A program made the translations under genes and the position numbers. Shown here piece after piece: positions 47,339-58,158 of a DNA stretch of 64,000 nucleotides. The notes beneath the pieces were generated by a model. That model ran no database searches. It saw nothing but the letters and a program-made list of their open reading frames with translations, and was not told the origin of the DNA. Position 1 is the first letter of the stretch. The number at the start of each line of letters is the position of its first letter. The DNA is taken from the NCBI GenBank assembly GCA_033977485.1, contig CM066994.1, positions 29,028,637 through 29,092,636 of the forward strand, in the 5' to 3' direction. This DNA comes from Hydrangea macrophylla. Taxonomy: Eukaryota; Streptophyta; Magnoliopsida; Cornales; Hydrangeaceae.

Positions 47339-48343
47339 ATTTTTCCCAAAAGTAAAAATTATAGTACTGATAATGACGAGTATTGGGTAATTACAACAGT
47401 CAACAGGTGATAAGAGCAACTCCAAAAGGGTAATCAAATGGGTAACCAAATGAAATAACTACCAATTTGATTACCCATATCCTCAAAATTGCACTCCAAC
47501 AGAGTAATCAAAATACACACTATGGATTTGAGTCATAGGATATACACATACTATGGGACGGGAGTAACCGAATTTTGGAGGGAAAAATCTAGCCATTGAA
47601 TTGTCATACTAAATAAATCAATGGTTGTACTTCCACCAATATATTTAGAATTTTAAACTGGTTACTCATTAGTATTTCTTTTTTAGTACATTTGATGAAA
47701 ATAACCCATTTGAGTCATTTTAAAAAAAAAAAAAAAAAAACCCAAAGTGTTGTAGTGCATTGGATGAAAATAACCATTTGAGTAATCAAACACATTGTTC
47801 AAATAGCCAAAAGTGATTTTGATTTCTCTAATACATTTCAAAGTTGGTCATTCCAAACACACCCGAAAACTCAAACATAGCTTCTAAGCAACAAAAAATT
47901 GTCTAGATGTAGCTAAATGAGTCGCTAGTGCTGGCGATTCACTTTCCTGGCTCCAAGACTAAAAGGCAAAACTCAAAAGCTTCGTTTCTTCACAATCCAA
48001 CGACAAGAAAAAGAGCTTTTCAAGAGGAAACTCGCCTAGAGTTGCCGGATTCTTCGTCGCCGTTGTTGGGTCTTGCTGTGGGTCTGTTGTTGTCGCCGGA
48101 GTGGGTGCAGATTTGGGTCTTCAGAAGGAGAACTCCCAAACACCTCACCAGGAATCACGAAATTCCAGTGCTGCTTCGCTCGAAATGAAGTCGTTTCGGT
48201 GGGGGGGTGTGCGTTTCGTCCAATGTTTCCAAAGGAAACGAGAGTAATCGTGTGAAAACAACTGAAAAGTAAGTGGGTGTTTCAAATTTCAATCAACTTG
48301 GAATCAATCAAAAAATGATGATGGGGAATGAAAATTGGGGAAA

Positions 48344-48346
<3 letters not shown>

Positions 48347-48388
<42 letters not shown>
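48347..48388. repeat. GA microsatellite
   Basis: About 21 GA units, just inside the presumed MED28 5' UTR intron near its donor site. Confidence 0.95.
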
Positions 48389-48389
<1 letters not shown>

Positions 48390-48443
48390 CTCTGAAAAAA
48401 ATGATGAAATTGATTTTGAGGGTTTTGGTTATAAATCACTTAC

Positions 48444-48610
48444 CTGCTTGAGGAGCCTCTTCTCCAACAGTCTTCGTCCGACCTGGACTAGGGTTTCCCT
48501 TGCATTCAGTTCACTCTTCTTCTTCTTCTTCTTCTTCTTCTTCTTGAATCTTGGCCTTCTCGCCTAGGGTTCTTGCCTTGCTAAGTTGCTGGTTGCTCTC
48601 TCCAGTCTCC
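48444..48610 (-). other. MED28: Probable MED28 5' UTR exon
   Basis: The minus strand ends in a strong donor, CAAGCAG/GTAAGTG (exon end 48444). It carries AACCCTAG and AGGGAAACCCTAG phrases, common in plant 5' leaders, and a GAA-repeat (48515-48545). A TATA box (TATAAATG, minus) lies at 48635-48642, which would place the start near 48605-48610. No ATG-led frame here continues into the next exon, as expected for a leader. It could belong to an unrelated transcript; RNA data would settle this. Confidence 0.55.
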
Positions 48611-48634
48611 TCACTCTTTTTCTGTATCCCATTT

Positions 48635-48642
48635 CATTTATA
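48635..48642 (-). promoter_or_regulatory. MED28: Probable MED28 TATA box
   Basis: TATAAATG on the minus strand, about 190 bases upstream of the donor at 48443 and ahead of a leader-like, pyrimidine/purine-biased exon. Confidence 0.45.
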
Positions 48643-48669
48643 GTTGTATATTAAGTGGTAGTTTTTTTT

Positions 48670-49073
48670 AAGGGGAAAATAGCTTTTACCCCTGCGGTTA
48701 CATTCATTTTCTCATATTTTATGGTTTATTTTGAAACATTTAAACTCCTGTACTACGGACTGAAGTGAGACTGTTAACTTTTTTAACGGCAGTCCCACTT
48801 CAGTCATTAGTACAGGGGTTAAGTGTTACAAAAATGAACCACAGGGGTTATGAGAACAAGAGTGTAACCATAGGGGGGTAAAAGATATTTTTTCCTAAAG
48901 AGTATGTATAGGGGCTTGGGGTATTAATGTCATTTTCTTTTTTTTTTTTCCGTTAGAAAAGTTAGCAGTCTCACTTTAGTCCGTAGTACAGGGGGTTAAG
49001 AGTTACAAAATGAACCATAGGGAGTTATGAGAAAATGGGTATAACCACAGGGGGTAAAATGTATTTTCCCCTT
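48670..49073. mobile_element. Foldback transposon with three related arms
   Basis: The outer arms AAGGGGAAAATAGCTTTTAC (48670 onward) and the complement ending TTTTCCCCTT at 49073 pair over about 30 bases. An inner complementary arm at 48845-48897 and a repeated segment (GTCCGTAGTACAGGGG near 48978, GACTGAAGTGAGAC near 48758) show that one half was duplicated. It has no coding capacity and lies directly upstream of the proposed MED28 promoter. Confidence 0.65.
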
Positions 49074-49179
49074 TTTTTAATTAAGAGAAATATTAGCATG
49101 TGTACTGAGGGCACATGTTAAGAGTTTAAAGTACTAATAAAAAAGTTATGTTCGAATCTCAATTATTTATTTTTAGGAT

Positions 49180-49487
49180 AATATTTGGGGTACAAACGTT
49201 TTGAGTAATGATTCATGCACATAAAGTGTGCACATAAAGATTTAAGTCATTCATTTTGGTGGCTCCCATGTGTGCTGGGATGCTCCACTAAAATGAATGG
49301 CTCAGATCTTTATGTGCACATAACATTACTCAAAAGTTTTATACAAATACTTACAAACACGCTCTATCTCTCTCGTGAATGATACTGTAGAGTCCACTAA
49401 AAATTATCTGAATCTCATAGTGCTACCCAAGAGAGAGATATAGTGTGTTTGTATAAAGTGTTTGTGCCTCTAATATTGTTGTTATTT
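49180..49487. mobile_element. Nested foldback elements
   Basis: Outer ends AATATTTGGGGTACAAAC and, inverted, GTTTGTGCCTCTAATATT. Inside is a second foldback (49199-49335) with ends TTTTGAGTAATG and CATTACTCAAAA and arms of about 55 bases. The remaining outer part has a further stem (CAAACACGCTCTATCTCTCT near 49353, complement near 49435). Confidence 0.6.
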
Positions 49488-49634
49488 TTATGTCTGACAA
49501 TTTTTAACTCCATAACATGTGCACATATGTTAATAGAATTATTTAATTAATTATGTAACTCATACATAGAATTTTATAAATTGGTTTATTTATTTATATT
49601 AAAATGTTTTAATTTATTAGTGCAGCATGAAATG

Positions 49635-50468
49635 TAGGGGTGGGCATTCGGTCGGGTCAGTTCGATTTGGAGAAATTCGGTTCGGTTTTGTTCGGTTCGA
49701 TTTGGAGAAATGGGAACTGAAACTGAACTGAATTATATATCGATTCGGTTCGATTTTGGTCATTTCGGTTCGGTTTGGAAATTCGGTTAACCAAATTTTT
49801 AAAAAAACTATACTCCCTCTGTCCCATATTTAGAGTCCTTGATGCCATTTTTTGATGTCCCATTTTAAGAGTCCTCTTTGAAAAGTCAAAGTACTTTAAT
49901 ACACACTTTCCAAATTTGTCCTTTATTATATCCAACTCTTCCCTCTCTTTTTTTGATTTGACACTATAATTTTGAATTTCAAAAAAGGGCAATATTGAAA
50001 AGTTAAAAAATCTCAACAAAATCAAAGTTGTCCCCTTAATAAGTTGGAATTCCCAAAAGAGACTCTTAATATGGGACGAAGGGAATACTTTCTTTTCTTT
50101 TCCTTTTTTTTTTTTTTTTTCTTTTCATTTTCACAACTTTTTTACATGTTTCTTTTCCATTTTTCTTTCATATTACAAAGAAAACATATGTTTATATTTA
50201 CTTATATATATTATACTTATATTTTTGTAACATATATATATAGTTGTGTATAAAAATATATTAATAATATATAAACTAAAAAAAAATTCGGTTTTTCGGT
50301 TCGGTTCGGTTCGGTTGGGAGAGTGGAAATGAAAACCGAACTGAAAAAAATATATATAGTTCGGTTTGAAACTGAACTTAAATTTTTAACTAAATCAACT
50401 GAACTGAAATGAAAATTTTAGTTCGGTTCGTTCGAATTTCGATTAACTGAACTATTTGCCCACCCCTA
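49635..50468. mobile_element. hAT-like non-autonomous element with TTCGG-rich interior
   Basis: Ends TAGGGGTGGGCA and TGCCCACCCCTA are perfect inverted repeats. The flanks ATGAAATG (49627-49634) and ATGAAAGG (50469-50476) form an 8-bp duplication with one mismatch. The interior is full of TTCGGTTCGG units on the left and right and is split by a Stowaway MITE. Confidence 0.78.
49813..50085. mobile_element. Stowaway MITE nested in the hAT-like element
   Basis: Ends CTCCCTCTGTCCCA and TGGGACGAAGGGAA are the classic Stowaway (Tc1/mariner) inverted repeats, and the element is flanked by TA (49811-49812 and 50086-50087). It has no transposase. A poly-T tract lies just right of it. Confidence 0.88.
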
Positions 50469-50476
50469 ATGAAAGG

Positions 50477-50912
50477 TGCAGCTGCAACAGGAGAGGAATT
50501 TTGTTCACATGCTATTCATCGGTCAAAGGTACCCCACCACTGTAGATATAATCTCATGTGGTAGGGTACACACATCCAAGTAGATAACATTCTTTTCTTT
50601 TCCCTCATAAACTCCAAGAACCAAACAGAGGCTAAATTGAACACTTCTCCATTCTACTCCAGGAAAAGGCTTGATTTTGGGTAATAGCACTAAATCAAGT
50701 ATTGCCTTACTAGTTCAATTCAATTTAATTTTATTTTTTTCATTCCTTAAAGTGATAATTAAAGTTAAATCCCTAGTTCTAAACTTAAGAGTCTAAAGGA
50801 CCATAAAATTTTACAATTTTGTGATAAGTCCCTGCTTACATATATACTTTTGTGAATTTGTGAAATTTCACAAAGCTAAAAGTAGCTTTGTAAAATTTTA
50901 AAATATAAGTGC
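50477..50912. other. Intergenic sequence, no gene seen
   Basis: AT-rich sequence between the hAT-like element and E4; nothing recognised. Confidence 0.5.
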
Positions 50913-50917
50913 AGTGT

Positions 50918-53439
50918 TGTCACACCCTAACCCACCTCGGGCGAGTTATGACACGTGTAACAAGTCCACACGTTCAAAACACCCTTAATTCATTAAGAAA
51001 CACATGAATTAGACCTCATAAAACAGCTCCGTTGACACAAAACAGACCCAAGGGCAAAATGGTCATTAATAAAGTATAGCAAATTTTATATGGAAAGATA
51101 GCTCTTTGAGTCCCGGTTCCAACGCAAAAAACGGTGCGCGAATCCGAGTTTTCTAGAGAGAGTTATGCTTGTTTCCGTAAAAGGCATCGAGGCTGAACCC
51201 AGAGTAACGGATCAATCCGCCCCAGATCCGGATCGATCCGGATTTAGCAGATTGTTATTTTCTGCAGTTCCTGATCCCCCGGATCGATCCGCACTCGACC
51301 CGGATCGATCCAGTTCCTGCAGATTGGTTTTTCTGCTGCTAAAACACTGCTAAAAACAGTTCAAACTTTTCCCAAATCCTATAATTGATTCCAATCATCA
51401 AGAAAACTTTTGGAAACACTTCTCAACCACCCGTGAACATATCCACAACATTTTTAAACCTTTCTAAAACATTTAGAAGCATAATCTAAGCACATACAAG
51501 TGAAGAACAAGCCATGGGAAATCCATTTTCACAACCTAGTAAGAAAAAGGAAAGTTCTTAACAAAGTGAACTCAAAATCCAAATAAATTCCATGGAACTT
51601 ATAGAAACCATCTTCAAACATGGAACCAAGTTCTTTCGACATTCAAACATGTACATTATCTCATTTGAAAGGTGCTTTAACATTCAAATTCATTAACCCA
51701 TTCACTTGAACCTCAACTTGCGTCATATTACTCCCAATCCATACATGCCATTTCAAAATTAGGAAACAAGATAAGCTTTACAACCCAAATTACTAGTTCC
51801 TACCATATACACTCCTAATATACATAACTTGCAACTTGCAAGCTCAACTCATGGGTTGGAGCATAAACAACCACCATACCCAACTTTACATATTATAAGT
51901 TTTAAAAAGAACCCAAGATACATTTACATTGCTAACCAAAAGATACATTCTAGACACAAACTAACTAGGCATATGAACACATATACACATGGACACTACT
52001 CCCACGCCCACCCGTCGTGCGGATCATTTCCTCTCCTCGTCTCGCTTGGTACCAGGGATGGTTATTCAATAACCACAACAGAAATATATTTTCGTTTAAG
52101 CTTTCGCTTAGTGAGAGAACTAATCATGCCATTGGAATGCAAAGTATGTAAATGCAGCAATCAATGTAAACATCAACAAATTGATCTTTAGGAAAGTCAA
52201 GTCATTCCAGCCACCACCCCCGGGTCCTTCTCACCCCGGATCTTTCTCACTTTTGGCGCATATAGCGCAACACACACTCTCTTGTGACCCCGAAGGCGTC
52301 ACCGGCATTTCATTGTGGTCGTCACCACGTCCTACTCATTGAGGACTTCCTATCCCTTACATATGGGACCTATAAATGGTGACCACTACTTGACTTCCCT
52401 TTGATCCATATAAGCACATAAGCAATTTCAACACATAAGCATAGCAATTTCATAATTTTTGACATGCTTTAATCCAAAATTCAACAACATATATATACAT
52501 GAGCATGAGTTTAGCAACTATGATCAACAATTATCACACTATACTAAACATCCAATTGAAAGATTAGGACACTCACCTCCTCGATTTACTAGCGATTAAG
52601 CCTAGATTTTCCCAATCTCTTGCTAATTTCCAACCCAAATTTCACCAATGTAATTCCTACATAAGTTTGGTATCAAGAACATCGTCTATTAAAAATGGTT
52701 GCCGTAAAAACGTTGCCGAAAACAAAAATAAATTACATGCATGTGATCCTCTTACCTCCACGAGTCCAAAAGTGGTCTCGGATCGTGAATCCGACGCCGG
52801 ACGGCGAAGGAACGGCAAGAAACGTCGTCGAGAATTTCCGTCGCCGACTCGGGAGCTCTCGTTCTCTCCAAGTTTGTGAATCTCCAGCTGTGTTTTGTGT
52901 CTTGCAGACACATATCAACACATGCATATGTGTTGTATCAACTTTATATTAATTATATTTACCTCCCCTGACTTTCTTTAAGTTTTATTATGAAACCCCC
53001 ATGTTAATTACATTAACTACCCACATTTTCTAAAAGGATTTAAACTAAGTCTCGCGTGGGTCCCAAACGTGGTCCCACATAAATTATGAGGTTGCTATAA
53101 AACCTACCAGTTATCAATTTTATTCAAATACGCCCTCACATGGATACCCAAAACTGGTCCCCTTACCTATCATAAGACATAATTATAACTTTAGGCATTT
53201 AAATAAATATGCACATAACAAATAATGACATCAAAATGCAATTATTTGAATTAGACCCTCGTTGGGCCCCACTTTTATACCAGTCCCGCCTTTCACAGGA
53301 CTTTCATCTGTGTCCGCATTTGAACACCTTTTCACACGTGGGTTCATAACCCTACCTTAATTTGTTTTATGCATTAATTCTCATTAATTAACACATACTA
53401 ATAGCATATTAATCTTTTTTTCCGGGTACGGGTGTTACA
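50918..53439 (-). repeat. E4 3' LTR
   Basis: 2,522 bp. It carries a cluster of CCGGATCGATCCGG-type palindromes at 51208-51313 near its 3' end on the sense strand. Compared by eye with the 5' LTR, the middle (about 51320-52795) is indistinguishable, while both outer parts differ at many sites. The frame 51829-52191, repeated at 59071-59433, is LTR sequence. Confidence 0.95.
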
Positions 53440-53455
53440 TTTCTCCCTCCCTTTT
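53440..53455 (-). other. E4 polypurine tract
   Basis: AAAAGGGAGGGAGAAA on the minus strand immediately before the 3' LTR. Confidence 0.85.
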
Positions 53456-53488
53456 AAGAAGTTTGTCCTCAAACTTATTCTTACCTCA

Positions 53489-56400
53489 TCAGTCGAACAA
53501 GTGTGGATATCTTTCTCTAATCTCATCTTCTCGTTCCCAAGTTGCCTCTTCAATGCTATGATTACGCCAGAGGACCATGACCAACGGAATTGTCTTTGTT
53601 CTCAATACTTGATCTTTCCTATCCAGAATCCGTACCGGATGTTCAACATATGTCATATCTTCTCGGACTTCCAATGGCTCTGGTTCAAGGATATGATTCG
53701 GATCTGACATGTAACGTCTAAGCATAGACACGTGGAACACGTTATGGACATGTGCTAATTCTTATGACAACTCCAATCTGTAAGCTACCGGTCCCACCTT
53801 ACTCAAAATCAGAAAAGGTCCAACATATCTTGGACTTAACTTGCCCTTCTTACCAAATAGTGTAATACCTTTCGAAGGTGAAACCTTTAAGAACACATAA
53901 TCACCAACTTCAAACTCCAACGGTCTTCTACGCGTATCAACATAACTTTTGTAGCGACTTTGTGCCACTTGTAACCGTTGCTTAATCAATTTGACTTTAT
54001 CGGTGGTGATTTGTACAATTTCTGGTCCTAGAAGTTGTTTTTCCCCAACCTCTGTCCAACATACGGGCGATCTACATTTCCTACCATACAATGCCTCAAA
54101 AGGCGCCATTCTCATGCTTTTTTGGAAACTATAATTATAAGAAAACTCAATTAACGGCAAGTGAGTTTCCCGGTCGGCCTTGAAATCCATAACACAAACT
54201 CTAAGAATTTCCTCGAGAATCTGATTAACCCATTCTGACTGGCCGTCAGTTTGCGGATGAAACCCTGTGCTAAAATGCAAAGCTGTTCCCATTGCTCTTT
54301 GTAGCCCTTCCCAAAACCTGGATACAAAACGTGTATCACGATCTGATACTATAGATACCGGTGCCCCATGCAATCTTACAATCTCTTTAACATAAAGTTC
54401 TGCTAACTTTGTCGGTTCTGTGGTCTTAATCGGCAAGAAGTGGGCTGACTTAGTCAACCTGTCAACGATTACCCAAATGCTATCATTAGATCTAGGAGAC
54501 TTCGGCAATTCGGACACAAAATCCACTGTAATGTGCTCCCATTTCCATTCCGGTATTTCCAATGGTTGTATCTCCCCCGCGGGTCGTTGATGCTCAAGCT
54601 TTACTAATTGACATGTCATGCATTTAGCTACGTATTCAGCGACTTCACGTTTCATACCACTCCACCAATAGACTTCCCTCAAATCTCTATACATTCGTAC
54701 TACCCGGGTGCATGGAATACCGAGTACCATGAGCTTCTTCCAAAATTCTTTCCTTTAAATTGCCAACATTAGGCACACATAACTGATTAATATACCATAA
54801 TACCCCATCATGTAAACTGAACTCCGGTCGCTTACCCTCAGGTAGTTCATCCAAAACCTTTTTCAAGTTTGGATCCAAAAGTTGATTCATTTTAATTTCT
54901 CCAATCAAATTAGGTTGTGCTATGATTGTAGCCATTAACCCTCCTTCAACTCTAGGAATAACTTCCAATTCTAATCGTTCAAATTCTTTTACTAATTCTT
55001 CCTGCGCCGTCAATACACATGTCAAACTTTTCGATGATTTTTGACTTAAAGCATCGGCGACCACATTCGCCTTACCCGGATGATATTGAATTTTCAGATC
55101 GTAGTCCTTCATTAACTCCAACCATCTTCGTTGGCGCATGTTTAAGTCCCTCTGGGTAAATAAGTACTTTAAGCTTTTATGGTCAGTGAAAATTTCACAA
55201 GTTTCCCCGTACACATAATGTCGCCAAATTTTTAAAGCAAAGATTACCACGGCAAGTTCCAAATCGTGAGTTGGCTAATTCTTCTCATGAGTTCTCAATT
55301 GCCTCGAAGCATACGCTATCACCTTGTCCCCTTGCATAAGGACACACCCCAAACCTTGATGAGAAGCATCGCTGTAAAAACTAAATCCCCCGGTGCCTGT
55401 CGGAATTGCAAGGATCAGAGCAGAAGTCAACTTACTCTTTAATGTCTGAAAACATTCTTCACATTCTTTCCCCCATTCAAACGGAACATCCTTTCTCATC
55501 AATGTTGTCATCAGAGCCACAATCTTTGAAAAATCTCGAACAAACCTTCTATAATACTCAGCCAATCCCAGAAAGCTACGAATTTCTGACACATTGGTTG
55601 GTCTCGCCCAATTCATAACGGCTTCTATTTTCCGTGGATCGACTGACACACCTTCTTTAGAAATCAAATGGCCAAGAAAGGTAACACTTGACAACCAAAA
55701 CTCACTTTTCTTCAGTTTTCCAAACAATTGCTTTTCTCGAAGACATTGCAACACCAATCTCAAATGTCTATCATGTTCTTCCGGACTCTTTGAGTAAATA
55801 AGTATATCATCAATAAAAACGATAACAAATTCATCTAAATACGTTTTAAAGACCCTATTCATTAAGTCCATGAACGCAGCTGGTGCATTGGTTACCCCAA
55901 ATGGCATTACAAGAAACTCGTAGTGGCCATATCGAGTTCTGAAGGCCGTCTTCTCAACATCCTCGGCCTTTACCTTCAATTGATGATACCCAGACCTCAA
56001 ATCGATCTTTGAAAACACTTGAGCTCCTTGTAACTGGTCAAATAAATCATCAATCCGCGGCAATGGGTACTTATTTTTAATAGTTACCTTATTGATCTCA
56101 CGATAATCTATACACATCCGCATCGTCCCATCTTTATTTTTCACAAAAAGGACTGGTGCACCCCAAGGTAAAACACTAGGTCGAATAAATCCCTTGTCCA
56201 ACAACTCCTGTAACTGAGTCTTCAACTCTTTCAACTCTATCGGAGCCATTCTATATGGTGCCCACGAAATGGGTTGTGTTCCTGGTATTACATCTATACC
56301 AAATTCAACCTCCCTCTCAATTAACACACTCGGTAAATCTTCTGGGAATACATCAAGAAATTCCTTAACAACTGGTATATCTTCTAATTTTTGTTCAGTG

Positions 56401-57965
56401 CTTCTAGTATCCAATATACTACAAAGGAAACCTTTACACCCCTTTCTCAATAAACGACAAGCCTTGATGGCGAATACAAGATAAGGTGGTGACACGACAC
56501 TTATCCCTTGAAAAGAAAAGACCCTATGAGTCGGTGCTTGGTCACAATAAATAACCGCGTGATTAACTGACAACCAATCCATCCCCAATATGACATCAAA
56601 ATGTTGGATTACTAACGGTACTAGATTCGCTGTTAACACTTCATCATTAATTTTAACTTCACAATTTCTATAAACCCCCGAACTCACCAAAGATCTCCCT
56701 AACGGAACATCAACAGACAAATCATATTCGAGAAGTTCTAAGGGTACATTCATGTTCCTAGCGAATTGATGTGATACAAACGAGTGTGTAGAACCGAAAT
56801 CCATTAATACATTAGTAGGTGTTGAGTAGATAGAAACTTTACCTGACACGACCGTGTTAGCAACGGTGGTCTCCCCTGGGTTAAGCTGGAAATAACGACC
56901 CTGACGTTGTTCTCTTCCTTGTGATTGTTGTTGTTGAGGTGGTCGCGGTGTTGGTGCACTACTCACGGTTGCACTGGAGCCTCCTTGCCTCGGCTTAGGA
57001 CAATTGCGCATTCGATGTCCAAGCTCCCCACAGTTATGGCAAACCATCCCACTATCGTCGGTACGCCTCATCGGAGTGTAAGTATTTGGCCTCACCCCCG
57101 GACAATTCCTCGCCACATGACCCATTTGTTGGTAATTATTGCACACCGTTGTCGGTAGATTGCATACATCCCAATGAAATTTCCCGCATGTGTTACATCG
57201 TGGCTTGTTACCTCTACCACCCGAAGAACCCCCAAAACTTTGTCGTTTTGAACTCCCTTAACCGCTATATTGACTTGAACTTAGCTTTTTGTATTGTTGA
57301 GTTGTTGGTGCTTGCGAACTTTGTTGATACCCCATATCTCTTTCAGCGATTGAAGCCACATCCAATGCCTCTGCAACTTTATCCAACCGTTGCACTGATA
57401 CTTGGCGGCGAATCTCATCCCTAAGCCCCGTTACAAACTTTCTAATTTGATCCCCTTTGTTTGGTACTATGTTCTTAGCAAATCGTGCCAAACTTGTAAA
57501 TGTAGCAGAATACTCCCGAACTGTCATCCCTCGTTTCAATTCCATAAACTCTTGAGCTTTCACATCTTCGAACGATTTCAGAAAGTATTGCTTCTTGAAG
57601 AGTACTAAAAACTCCCCCCAAGTGTTCGGCCTATCGGGTCCCAATTTTGTACGCCACCAGTACTGTGCTTCTTCTTTTAAAGTATCGGTGGCAAATAAAA
57701 CCTGCTGAGCTTCGGAACACGGAAGAACCCTGAATATCCTCTCTATATCAGACAACCAAAAATCGGCTCTCATTGGATCAGTCTCCCCTTTAAATAGTGT
57801 CAGTTTTTGCTTGTAGAATTGTGAAATTGTAGTCACCTCCTCCCTCGGATTAGGATTCGGTTGTTCACGTCTCCCCTCTATCGCATGGGTTTCAACTACT
57901 TGTACTAAACCGGCTACAACTCTTTCCATTCTTTCCATTTGCGTAGGCGGTGTTGAACCAAACAT
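53489..57965 (-). pseudogene. E4 gag-pol with chromodomain, broken by three stops and one frameshift
   Basis: ATG at 57965 starts Gag (about 57860-57400). A TAA at 57258 interrupts it, and the same frame continues through zinc knuckles near 57200-56990 ([14 protein letters not shown] intact; another, [14 protein letters not shown], has Tyr for its second Cys). The protease site near 56798 reads DFGS instead of the usual DSGS or DTGA. Reverse transcriptase has [10 protein letters not shown] near 55800 and RNase H YSDAS near 55375. A TAG at 55275 stops RNase H; the frame resumes to about 54690, where about two missing bases shift it in the integrase zinc domain. Integrase then runs 54690-53762 with D (VDF), D (SDRD) and E (ILEE) in place, to a TAA at 53762. 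After it, in the same frame, comes a chromodomain (LRTKTIPLVMVLWRNHSIEE, 53489-53740), which in such elements guides insertion to heterochromatin. The element cannot make its own proteins. Confidence 0.93.
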
Positions 57966-58135
57966 TTTCTCTCTGGCATTCACAATAATTTTCACACACA
58001 CGTTATGTTTATACTTTTTAATGCATGCTCAACATCATTCAACATGCTAAGTAAACGTGTATGCATGATTTACACATTCATTAATCATTTATGCTTATTA
58101 CGCGTCGTAATTGTCACTCGTCCCCAAGGCTCTAA

Positions 58136-58153
58136 CCTATTGCTCTGATACCA
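58136..58153 (-). other. E4 primer binding site (initiator tRNA-Met)
   Basis: TGGTATCAGAGC on the minus strand (then AATAGG), complementary to initiator tRNA-Met over 12 bases, five bases from the LTR end at 58159. Confidence 0.9.
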
Positions 58154-58158
58154 AAAAT

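Larger units (their letters stand above)
46276..48443 (-). other. MED28: Presumed 5' UTR intron of MED28 (about 2.2 kb)
   Basis: Between the proposed 5' UTR exon and the ATG exon. It contains an 87-bp tandem duplication (46480-46654), a GT microsatellite (47308-47336), sequence with repeated GTAATCAAATGGGTAAC phrases at 47410-47830 that looks transposon-derived, a less AT-rich block with short frames (47928-48270) that I cannot assign, and a GA microsatellite (48347-48388). Intron status is inferred from splice motifs only. Confidence 0.5.

Noticed and set aside
47928..48270. A separate plus-strand gene
   Set aside because: Only short overlapping frames, no recognisable domain, and it lies within the presumed MED28 5' UTR intron.
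51829..52191. 120-codon ORF conserved at 59071-59433
   Set aside because: Part of the E4 LTR core, where the two LTRs look identical; no domain and no gene context.
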